A DNA stretch of 64,000 nucleotides, from positions 310,001 through 374,000 of the forward strand of contig NZ_SLVP01000002.1 in the NCBI RefSeq assembly GCF_004345425.1, read 5' to 3'. Shown here piece after piece: positions 9,739 through 19,593 of this stretch. The position numbers and the translations under genes were made by a program. The stretch is from Paenibacillus sp. BK033 (GTDB taxonomy: Bacteria > Bacillota > Bacilli > Paenibacillales > Paenibacillaceae). The number at the start of each line of letters is the position of its first letter. Position 1 is the stretch's first letter. The notes under the pieces were generated by a model. It was given only the letters and a program-made list of their open reading frames with translations. It was not told where the DNA came from and made no database searches.

Positions 9739-9752
9739 CGATTGGCCCTCCC

Positions 9753-10688
9753 TTATCGCTCATTGTAAAACGGTATACCGCTCGCCCATGTCTCGTTCAT
9801 AATCGGCGCAAGAATGAATCGCACTTCCTCTAGCAGCTCCGTGTTTACCGGCTCATCCACCCACATCGCGTTTTTTACGATATTCGAAGGATTAGCCGTG
9901 CTGACCAGCGTGGTCGGGATGCGCTCGTTCATGGTAGAGAATTGAACCGCAAGCTTGGCGATATCCTCGCCCTGCGCGGCGCAATGCTCCGCTGCCCGTT
10001 TGCAAATCTCTTTTACCTCCCTGCTGGCGGGATGCCAGTCAGGCGTGCCGCGTGTTCCGAGCAAGCCCATGGACAAAGGCGATGCATTGACGAGCCCGAT
10101 TCTCTTTTCTTCGATTAAAGGGAGAATCGTCTCCAGCGATGTGTCGTTCAAGGAGTAATGGCAATAAGAGATGATAGCGTCAATGTCAGCGTTGGGCAGG
10201 AACTCCTCGAACAAGCTGAGCGGCAGTCCGCAAATGCCGGTATGTCGGATTTTCCCCTCGGCTTTTAACCGCTGAATGGCAGGAATTGCCTCCTCGTAGA
10301 TAATAGCCGGATCTACGAATTCAATATCGTGAAGGAACAGAATATCCAGATAATCGGCATGCAAGCGCTGCAGGCTCTCTTCCACGCTTGCTATAATAGT
10401 TCCGCTTCTGAAATCGAACGCGTCCGCCCCATACCTGCCCGCTTTTGTAGACAAATAGTACCGGTCCCGGGAAACGCTCTTCAGCGCTTCACCCAGTACG
10501 GTTTCCGCTTTTGTCAGCCCGTAGTAAGGCGATACGTCGATCAGGTTTATGCCAGCGTCTAATGCCGCATGAACCGTGCGGATGCTTTCGTTGTCATCCG
10601 TTTCGCGGAATACGGAGCCTAGGGAAGATGCGCCAAAGCTAAGTGCCGATACTTCCAGGCCGGTCTTGCCAAGCTTTCTGTATTTCAA
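9753..10688 (-). CDS. Aldo/keto reductase, L-fucose/L-galactose dehydrogenase-like
   Basis: A 311-residue aldo/keto reductase. It opens with KYRKLGKTGLEVSALSFG, has the catalytic Asp/Tyr in DVSPYYG, the Lys in LSTKAGRYG and the His in DILFLHDIE. These are landmarks of the branch including plant L-galactose dehydrogenase and bacterial D-threo-aldose (L-fucose) 1-dehydrogenase. It would oxidise L-fucose at C1 to the lactone that the neighbouring amidohydrolase opens. It is the promoter-proximal gene of the leftward operon and is divergent from an AraC regulator. That order (dehydrogenase, second dehydrogenase, lactonase, fucosidase) supports the assignment, though substrate specificity is inferred. 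Confidence 0.88.
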   Translation of the reverse strand: MKYRKLGKTGLEVSALSFGASSLGSVFRETDDNESIRTVHAALDAGINLIDVSPYYGLTKAETVLGEALKSVSRDRYYLSTKAGRYGADAFDFRSGTIIASVEESLQRLHADYLDILFLHDIEFVDPAIIYEEAIPAIQRLKAEGKIRHTGICGLPLSLFEEFLPNADIDAIISYCHYSLNDTSLETILPLIEEKRIGLVNASPLSMGLLGTRGTPDWHPASREVKEICKRAAEHCAAQGEDIAKLAVQFSTMNERIPTTLVSTANPSNIVKNAMWVDEPVNTELLEEVRFILAPIMNETWASGIPFYNER

Positions 10689-10751
10689 AGAGTCTCACTC
10701 CCATAAAAGAATATAATCACATTTTACATCAGCATAATCAGGCATGATAAC

Positions 10752-10780
10752 GCTCTAATCCTGTTAATTTATGCTCTAAT
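10752..10780. promoter_or_regulatory. Direct repeat, candidate AraC-type operator between divergent genes
   Basis: GCTCTAAT occurs at 10752-10759 and again at 10773-10780, a 21-base period (two helical turns), in the intergenic region between the aldo/keto reductase and araC genes. AraC/XylS proteins commonly bind pairs of same-orientation half-sites spaced this way. The function is inferred only. Confidence 0.4.
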
Positions 10781-10824
10781 TTGCTATCATCGAAGTAACT
10801 ATCGGGAGGAGGGAAGAAGAAGCC

Positions 10825-11688
10825 ATGCAAACCATACACAAACGCTTCGAGGAATCGGATCAATTTCCATTCAGCCTTGTCTATCGGGATACGAAATCTC
10901 CTCAACGGGAGCTGCCCGATCATCTTCATGACTGGTACGAGATTGTATTTGTGTACGCCGGCAAAGGGACCTTCTTCATTAATCACAGCTTCTACGAAAT
11001 GAACCCCGGCGACGTGTTTCTAATCCCCGGCAACACGGTACACCGAGCGTTCCCGGATGAATATGCGCCCGTGACCTCCAGTGCCATCTTCTTTGCTCCC
11101 CGGTTCATTCAGCCAATGGAATTCGGTGAGTCCCATTCGCTGCTGCGCTGCTTCGAGCAAGCCCGGAAAAGCAAAAGCTATAAGCTGGAGACTTCCCCTG
11201 ACGGGCGCCTGGCCTTCTCCGGCTTGATTGACGGGATGAATGAAGAATGGCGTAACCGGCTTCCGAGCTATCGTGCGGCAATCGCCGTTAGATTGTACGA
11301 TTTTCTTATTGGCTTGAACCGGATGGCCGTGACGGAGAGCGAGCATCCGCGCAGCTCCAGCTCCGAACCCGCCTGGATCCGGACCATTCTGGATTATATA
11401 GATGCCCATATCGGTTTGCGGGAGATGAGTCTTGCCGACTTGTCCTCGAGAGCCTCCGTTACGTATGCCCACTTCTCGAGAGTGTTCAAACAGCATACCG
11501 GCATGAACGTTAGCGAATATATTCTGATCAAAAAAATCATGTTAGCCAAGGAGAAGCTGATGTTGACGGACGATACCATCGCCTCCGTTTGTCTGGCGTG
11601 CGGTTTTGAAAGCGAATCCTATTTTTATAAGAAGTTCAAGCTGATCACCGGGATGACACCCGTGGAATACAGACGCAGCTGCCGGTAA
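10825..11688 (+). CDS. AraC-family transcriptional regulator of the fucoside cluster
   Basis: A 287-residue regulator. Residues about 25-80 form a cupin-type sensing domain (HDWYEIVFVYAGKGTFF, then NPGDVFLIPGNTVH). Residues about 190-285 form the double helix-turn-helix: MSLADLSSRASVTYAHFSRV followed by ACGFESESYFYKKFK and GMTPVEYRR. It is divergent from the aldo/keto reductase gene with 136 bases between, so it probably activates that operon in response to a fucose-derived ligand. The ATG follows a purine-rich stretch with GGGAGGAGGG. It carries no sign of damage. Ligand identity is inferred from neighbours only. Confidence 0.9.
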   Translation: MQTIHKRFEESDQFPFSLVYRDTKSPQRELPDHLHDWYEIVFVYAGKGTFFINHSFYEMNPGDVFLIPGNTVHRAFPDEYAPVTSSAIFFAPRFIQPMEFGESHSLLRCFEQARKSKSYKLETSPDGRLAFSGLIDGMNEEWRNRLPSYRAAIAVRLYDFLIGLNRMAVTESEHPRSSSSEPAWIRTILDYIDAHIGLREMSLADLSSRASVTYAHFSRVFKQHTGMNVSEYILIKKIMLAKEKLMLTDDTIASVCLACGFESESYFYKKFKLITGMTPVEYRRSCR

Positions 11689-11746
11689 ACAGCGGCGCCT
11701 AGCCTATATGCTAAGGATGAAATCACGCGATTGGAAAGGGTGAACG

Positions 11747-11948
11747 ATGATGCTAGACAGGACGAAACTGTTGACCGATGAGCAAGTACGCTACCGGAGA
11801 ACGGATTGGTTCAAATCGATGGCATGTTGTCCGCGGAGGAAGTCGAGGAGCTTCGGGGTTACCCCGAAGAGACCATGGCGGTACGGAACGGGAGATCCGC
11901 TCAAACGGCAGCTTCGGGGGAGCTTTATTACTCTGAGCTGATAGGAAA
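11747..11948 (+). pseudogene. Frameshifted, truncated PhyH (phytanoyl-CoA dioxygenase) family remnant
   Basis: After a plausible ribosome site (GGAAAGGGTGA) and a double ATG, the frame reads LDRTKLLTDEQV. The continuation QIDGMLSAEEVEELRGY is found in a different frame from about 11806. Joined, this matches the start of PhyH/ectoine hydroxylase-type Fe(II)/2-oxoglutarate dioxygenases (LTEEQ...DGF..I..LLS.EEVEEL). The iron-binding HxD...H core is absent because similarity ends near 11945, where the convergent nucleoside hydrolase gene stops. It is therefore both frameshifted and 3'-truncated, presumably by a deletion that brought the two genes together. Confidence 0.7.
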
Positions 11949-12866
11949 TCAACGGAATTGTCTGATCTTCAGGAACAAATCCTTAAACACCGCATCGCGG
12001 TCGATATAACGCACGTAACGAATGAGATGCCTCGACGGATCGGTACTCCACCGGAAATCATCCGATATGCGGGGACTAGGAAGCAGCTGCGACGGCGCCC
12101 AGTTCGGATTATTGAGCCATGCGATCGTGGATATATCCCAGATAACACGGGAGTAGGCGTAATGGTCATCCGCGCAATCCCTGTAAGTCTCGTACAAATA
12201 CTGCCCAAGCTCCCCCTCCGGCTGCACGTAATCCCGGATTTCGGATAACGTGGTCCGCAGGTTCGAAGCTACTCCCATGCAAGGGATAAGAATTAGCGGT
12301 ACCCCACTGTCCATAATTACTCTGGACGCATGCAGGTCCTGGGCCAAATTGAATTCCCTCGTATCTCCCCACTCCAACGTATGTCCGCCTAGCCACACCA
12401 CTACAATCCTTTCGATAATCCCCGGCTTCGTCAGTATGGCGCTGGCCACGTTCGTAATCGCGCCTATAGCCACGACATACAGAGGATCGTCGGCTTCATG
12501 CTGCATCGCTCTCTTGATCAGATCACGGGCGGCATCGCTTTCAACGGGCAGGTCGGCCCCGGGCAAATATTGCTCCGAGCCGCGAAAGGCCGGAACGTCC
12601 TCGCGCTTCAGCAGCTTCCGTATTTTCATTATCTCGCTATAGCTTTTGTCCATGCCGTCGCCGGGGCTGCTCGATAACTCATTGAAGAACGGCGCGGCGT
12701 ACAGAGCCTCTACTTCCATTCTCTCATTCGAAAGCAAGGAGTAGGCTACGGCGAATTGGTCGTCGATTTCGTTAAACGTATCGGTATCGAGTACCATACG
12801 AATTTTACCTGTCGGCGGGGCTAATCTTTGAACTACAAACGATTCGGACAGCTTCGGATACAACAT
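11949..12866 (-). CDS. Inosine-uridine-preferring nucleoside hydrolase family protein
   Basis: A 305-residue member of the calcium-dependent nucleoside hydrolase family. The family DxDxxxDD motif is seen as DTDTFNEIDDQFA near residue 28, and the second conserved block as VAIGAITNVASAI near residue 135. The late active-site region is around IWDISTIAWL. The first motif has FNE in place of the usual PGI/PGV, a variation found in paralogues of uncertain specificity, so a ribonucleoside substrate is probable but not certain. The start follows GGAGGAATAGGG. The gene stands alone on the minus strand between a PhyH remnant and an AraC gene. Confidence 0.87.
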   Translation of the reverse strand: MLYPKLSESFVVQRLAPPTGKIRMVLDTDTFNEIDDQFAVAYSLLSNERMEVEALYAAPFFNELSSSPGDGMDKSYSEIMKIRKLLKREDVPAFRGSEQYLPGADLPVESDAARDLIKRAMQHEADDPLYVVAIGAITNVASAILTKPGIIERIVVVWLGGHTLEWGDTREFNLAQDLHASRVIMDSGVPLILIPCMGVASNLRTTLSEIRDYVQPEGELGQYLYETYRDCADDHYAYSRVIWDISTIAWLNNPNWAPSQLLPSPRISDDFRWSTDPSRHLIRYVRYIDRDAVFKDLFLKIRQFR

Positions 12867-12953
12867 TCCCTATTCCTCCATTATCAACAATCCTTTTAGT
12901 GTAAGCCCTTACGGAATTAACTTTAAGCCGCTGCTCTCCTATCGTCAATGCGA

Positions 12954-13778
12954 TCAAGGAACCAATCCGTGCAGCTTCTTGAACGCTTCGGGGTTCATCC
13001 CGTTCAGCTTGCGGAATACGGCGCCGAAATAGCTCGAGCTCTCAAAGCCAACCCTGCCCGCTATCTCGTACATCCGCATCGCCGGGTGCTGGAACATGAG
13101 CTGCTTGCTTCGTTTAATGCGCTGCTGGTTAATGTATTCCATCGGTCTTATATTCATCGTCTGCTGAAAAATTCTGCATAGGTATTGCGGGGTAACGGCA
13201 GCCACAGCCGCGAGCTCGGTAAGCGTCAACGGTCTTTGCAGATTGTTTTCTATATAATGCAGGACTGGCTTTACCCGGTCAAATTCCTGATCCGAATAGG
13301 ACGGAGACAGCAATTGATACTTGAGATCGATGAGCAGGCCGTATAAAAGCTTCGAACGTTCAAGGCTAGCCTCCTGGTCATTATCCATCGCCAAAGTCAA
13401 CATCTGTTCCAGCGGCTTAATCAGCTGATTCGTCTTTAATCTTCCAGTCCCCGATTCGCTGATTCCGGCGAACAACAGCATTTGGTCCGCTTCGCGCCCG
13501 TTGAACGATACCCAAGATACCTTCCATTTCTGATTCAGAGGCCTATAGGAATGAGGGGTGTCTGGATAGAGGAAAAACACGTCGCCGGCCTCTACTTTAT
13601 ATACCTTGCCGTTCACGACAACCTCTCCAACCCCCTCCAAAACTTGATGCATCTGATAATCGGGGAAGCCTTCCGGGCGTTCGGTTTCCATTTGATGCTC
13701 CCAGTAGCCAACCGTCGTTGCAAAGAGCGGAAGGCCGGAGGTTTCATCCTGCGAGCAAAAGAAATAATTACCCTCCAT
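12954..13778 (-). CDS. AraC-family transcriptional regulator next to beta-galactosidase
   Basis: A 274-residue AraC/XylS regulator. Residues 1-110 are a cupin sensor (HQVLEGVGEVVVNGKVYKVE, then AGDVFFLYPDTPHSY). Residues about 170-270 form the DNA-binding pair of helix-turn-helix motifs (LTLTELAAVAAVTPQYLCRI, then AGRVGFESSSYFGAVFRK and NPEAFKK). GAGGT lies 9 bases before the ATG. It is divergent from the GH2 beta-galactosidase gene with 117 bases between them and is the likely activator of that gene. The inducer would be a beta-galactoside or a derivative, by context. Confidence 0.9.
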   Translation of the reverse strand: MEGNYFFCSQDETSGLPLFATTVGYWEHQMETERPEGFPDYQMHQVLEGVGEVVVNGKVYKVEAGDVFFLYPDTPHSYRPLNQKWKVSWVSFNGREADQMLLFAGISESGTGRLKTNQLIKPLEQMLTLAMDNDQEASLERSKLLYGLLIDLKYQLLSPSYSDQEFDRVKPVLHYIENNLQRPLTLTELAAVAAVTPQYLCRIFQQTMNIRPMEYINQQRIKRSKQLMFQHPAMRMYEIAGRVGFESSSYFGAVFRKLNGMNPEAFKKLHGLVP

Positions 13779-13850
13779 CCGGATTACCTCGTTTCATATT
13801 TTTAGAGATCAATGCAATATCCTTATATTTTATAAGTATACATTCCTCAC

Positions 13851-13856
13851 TATAAT
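13851..13856 (+). promoter_or_regulatory. Candidate -10 element of the beta-galactosidase promoter
   Basis: TATAAT stands 39 bases upstream of the TTG start. No good -35 (TTGACA-like) hexamer lies 16-18 bases further upstream, which would fit a promoter that depends on the divergent AraC-type activator. Confidence 0.35.
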
Positions 13857-13889
13857 ATGAATATACTATCATTGAATTTTAGGAGATGA

Positions 13890-17009
<3,120 letters not shown>

Positions 17010-17016
17010 ATATAGC

Positions 17017-17055
17017 AAACAACAAGACCATCCTGGCAGGATGGTCTTGTTGTTT
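17017..17055. terminator. Bidirectional terminator between lacZ and the HAD gene
   Basis: AACAACAAGACCATCCT and its exact reverse complement are separated by three bases, a perfect 17-bp stem with A-rich and T-rich ends on both sides. It lies between the convergent stops of the beta-galactosidase and the HAD hydrolase, and the HAD stop codon sits in the right flank. Confidence 0.9.
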
Positions 17056-17737
17056 AACGGGCAATCAGCTCGATTAATTCGGCCGGATGCGTAAGCTTCG
17101 GATATTCCGTTATTTTGCCGGCTCTGTCCTCCGGGAGGAACCAGGTGGCGTGATAAGCCTGCAGGCCGTAGTCCGATGCGCCGTCCAGTTCGCTGGAACC
17201 CCCATCTCCTACAAATACGGAGTCAGACGGCGATACCCCAATACGCTCGCAAGCAAGCTGGTAGATAAGAGGCTCTGGTTTAGCGCTATGTACCGCATAA
17301 GAGAATATAGCTTCATCAAAATGAGGGGCTAATTCGCTGCTCTCCCAAGACGCTACTTCTTCCCGGGTGCAATTACTGATAAGACATACCTTGACTCCCG
17401 CGGAGCGGAGCTGACCCAGCATCTCCAGAATAGCTGGCTCTATCCGGTTGAACGGAATAGCCTTAGAGGCGACCCGATCATTATGGATGTTATCGATGAT
17501 TTCCTCAGCAGCTTCATATCCTAGCGTGCTCAGAATATCTCTTAATACCGATGGAAAATCCGGAAAAGTTCCGTTCATCCTCCGCTCCTGCCTCTTTTTC
17601 CACTCCTGCTCGAACAGCTTGGCATCTACCCCCAGCTGTCCCACAAAATGATTCGAACGCGGCGCTTTCCGTACGCCGTTCTCAAACTCGGTAATCAAGG
17701 TCTCGAACAAATCAAAAAATACGGCTTGAATTTTCAA
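17054..17737 (-). CDS. HAD-superfamily hydrolase (DLFET-type)
   Basis: A 227-residue haloacid dehalogenase-superfamily protein. Motif I is FFDLFETLI (nucleophile Asp9), motif II CLISNC, motif III lysine in AKPEP, and motif IV FVGDGGSSELDG. The second Asp of the phosphatase motif DxD is replaced by Phe, as in L-2-haloacid dehalogenases and many FDLFGT-type proteins. A phosphatase role is thus less certain than for Cof-type members. Its start overlaps the stop of the upstream UvrA-like fragment by 4 bases, so the two are translated together. The substrate is not known. Confidence 0.87.
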   Translation of the reverse strand: MKIQAVFFDLFETLITEFENGVRKAPRSNHFVGQLGVDAKLFEQEWKKRQERRMNGTFPDFPSVLRDILSTLGYEAAEEIIDNIHNDRVASKAIPFNRIEPAILEMLGQLRSAGVKVCLISNCTREEVASWESSELAPHFDEAIFSYAVHSAKPEPLIYQLACERIGVSPSDSVFVGDGGSSELDGASDYGLQAYHATWFLPEDRAGKITEYPKLTHPAELIELIAR

Positions 17738-18537
17738 CGGGATCCCTCCAGGCCGGCATGGTAAGCGGGAGACAAATAGTTTAAGCCTATTTTATTTAGA
17801 TACAACAGACGCTTTTCCAGCTCCTTAACTACAGGAGGCGAATCGCCTGTCTTGATAGCAGGTTCAAGATTGCTGACAAACAACAGCATGTCGGGAATGG
17901 ACAATCTCGAAACCTCTTTAATCGTCATTCCATTTACCGTAACAGACAAGCATTCCGTGTCGTAATGATTCCTTTGGCTGCAATCCGGGCAATGAACCGG
18001 ACCCGAAAAATAATCGATAGCTCTTAGATTGCCTTTGCTTGTTGTGCCGGAGTCTCTCAAAAACTTAACATCGTTTACGCAACCCCGGTAGAAACCGCTT
18101 TTTATTTTTGATTTATGCTTATAAGTTAAGAGTTCTTTCCTATAGCCGTACAATAAAATCTCGATAAAAGCTGGATCTTGCCCTGCCAACGGACGATCGT
18201 AGCGGATGTCCAGCACCTTGGCCAATTGCTTAATCATTTCGACCGGTCCACAGTTTGCGCCAGCCCATAATAATACGGCTCCGCGCTTAAGCGATAACTC
18301 CGGGGCAATCATGCGGCGGAGATCGATATCTATCCTTGCGGGATTACCGCTGCATGAAGAGCATCCTCCATTTATCAAGCGTTCAGAGAAATGGTCCGCT
18401 TCCCATCTCTTGCCGTCATCCCTTTGATTCCCGCTCCAAGCATATAGTTGCTTTAATCTTTCCTGTACGCTTACGATTATGGCAACAAGAGAGCTGCGGG
18501 AATTAAACCTGTCCGTTACGATCGAGGCTTGCTGCAT
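17734..18537 (-). CDS. UvrA-like internal fragment (lacks both ATPase cores)
   Basis: These 267 residues align in order with the middle of UvrA: FSERL and CSSCSGN near residue 60 (the FSF..P.G.C..C.G zinc region, shortened), SLKRGAVLLW, ILLYGY, a FYRGCVNDVKFLRDS stretch like the insertion domain, then VHCPDCSQR (C..C.G.R), LSVTVNGMTIKEVSRLSI, VVKELEKRLLYLNKIGLNYLS. In UvrA that last block runs into LDR....LSGGE, but here the protein stops after YLSPAYHAGLEGSR. Walker A, the ABC signature and Walker B are all missing, so it cannot act as UvrA alone. The start has a ribosome site (AAGGAAAGGGGG), the frame is intact, and it overlaps the HAD gene. It is either a decayed UvrA paralogue or a repurposed zinc-binding fragment. 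Confidence 0.65.
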   Translation of the reverse strand: MQQASIVTDRFNSRSSLVAIIVSVQERLKQLYAWSGNQRDDGKRWEADHFSERLINGGCSSCSGNPARIDIDLRRMIAPELSLKRGAVLLWAGANCGPVEMIKQLAKVLDIRYDRPLAGQDPAFIEILLYGYRKELLTYKHKSKIKSGFYRGCVNDVKFLRDSGTTSKGNLRAIDYFSGPVHCPDCSQRNHYDTECLSVTVNGMTIKEVSRLSIPDMLLFVSNLEPAIKTGDSPPVVKELEKRLLYLNKIGLNYLSPAYHAGLEGSR

Positions 18538-18676
18538 GCTCAGCGCCCCCTTTCCTTATACTGGAAACGAGTATCTATCTCCAACTATAACGAATCCTGG
18601 CCTTCCTATCAATCATCCAATATGCTAGTATAGCGAAAAGAATCCGTTTTTGCTTCATAAAGGATGGCGCAGCAAA

Positions 18677-19549
18677 ATGTCCACATTCCGTTTCTCCCCG
18701 TATAGCGTAGCTATCATCACGCCTTTCCGTCAGGACGACACGATTGACGAACAAGGAATCCATCATTTGGTTCGTTACTATTGGGAACATCAGGTCCCCG
18801 CCCTGCTCGTCGGAGGATCGACCGGTGAACAGCACTCCTTGTCCTTGGAAGAGAGAAGAAGTCTCTATCGTCTGACCAGACAGGCCGCTTCAGCAGAGTT
18901 TCCTTTGTACGCGGGAGTGGCAGCGATTCGAACTCGTGACGCCGTCCAACTGGCGTTGGAGGCTGAAAAAGCTGGACAAACGGCGATTATGCTTGGCTTT
19001 CCGCCCTATGTCCGCCCAAGCCAACGCGAAGCCGCAATCTATGCTGAAGCGGTATGCTCAGCGACGGCTCTGCCCGTTATGCTTTACAATAATCCGGTAC
19101 GAACGGGATTTAATCTGGAGCCTCAAACCCTAATAAGTTTGGCGAGGAGGTTCCCTCAAATAAGAGCATTAAAAGAAGCGGGCAACCCGGATGTCGTCAA
19201 AGGGATTAGAGATGAGCTTGGAGAAGACTTTCAAGTGTTATCCGGAATCGACTCGACAATCGTTGACTATTCCGCCAAAGGATATACCGGTCTCACAAGC
19301 GTTGCGGGAAATCTGTTTCCGAATGAATTAAAAGAAATCGTTGGCCTCCTAGGCTCGGGGCAACTGGAAGAAGCAGCGTTAATGCTAAACCCTCTCCGGC
19401 CTAAGCTGGAGCTGCTCGGAAGCATCGGTTGGGTCAGAGTTATCCGTCACCGCCTTGCAGCTCAAGGAATCGTCGCCGGAGGCTTCCGCGAACCTCTCAC
19501 TCCGCTAACGGCTGAGGAAGCAGCAGCGGTCACCAACGTCTTGCATTAA
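18677..19549 (+). CDS. DapA-family (dihydrodipicolinate synthase/N-acetylneuraminate lyase) aldolase
   Basis: A 290-residue class I aldolase of the DHDPS/NAL family. The GSTGEQHSL motif near residue 45 binds the pyruvate carboxylate, the catalytic Tyr is in VMLYNNP, and the Schiff-base Lys is in IRALKEAGN. The GGSTGE and YNNP pattern fits many family members, and specificity could be 4-hydroxy-tetrahydrodipicolinate, a 2-keto-3-deoxy sugar acid or N-acetylneuraminate. As an orphan copy among sugar genes, a sugar-acid aldolase is more likely than the housekeeping DapA. The ATG at 18677 is preferred (AAAGGATGG upstream) over a TTG at 18650. It is divergent from the UvrA-like gene. Confidence 0.85.
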   Translation: MSTFRFSPYSVAIITPFRQDDTIDEQGIHHLVRYYWEHQVPALLVGGSTGEQHSLSLEERRSLYRLTRQAASAEFPLYAGVAAIRTRDAVQLALEAEKAGQTAIMLGFPPYVRPSQREAAIYAEAVCSATALPVMLYNNPVRTGFNLEPQTLISLARRFPQIRALKEAGNPDVVKGIRDELGEDFQVLSGIDSTIVDYSAKGYTGLTSVAGNLFPNELKEIVGLLGSGQLEEAALMLNPLRPKLELLGSIGWVRVIRHRLAAQGIVAGGFREPLTPLTAEEAAAVTNVLH

Positions 19550-19552
19550 AAA

Positions 19553-19591
19553 CGGAAGGCGCCATGCAAAAATTGCAAGGCGCCTTCCGCG
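19553..19591. terminator. Bidirectional terminator between the aldolase and GH127 genes
   Basis: CGGAAGGCGCC and GGCGCCTTCCG flank a TGCAA...TTGCA extension, a perfect long hairpin with an A-run on the left. It lies between the convergent stops of the DapA-like and GH127 genes. Confidence 0.88.
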
Positions 19592-19593
19592 TA

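Noticed and set aside
12900..12913. TGTAAGCCCTTACG as a cre site for the nucleoside hydrolase
   Set aside because: Two mismatches to the consensus, including the central CG that CcpA needs.
17054..18537. Treating the UvrA-like fragment and HAD gene as an intact DNA-repair unit
   Set aside because: The fragment lacks every ATPase motif of UvrA, and HAD hydrolases have no known link to nucleotide excision repair.
18575..18835. 86-codon minus-strand frame across the aldolase promoter and start
   Set aside because: Antisense to the DapA-like gene, without a ribosome site or motif.
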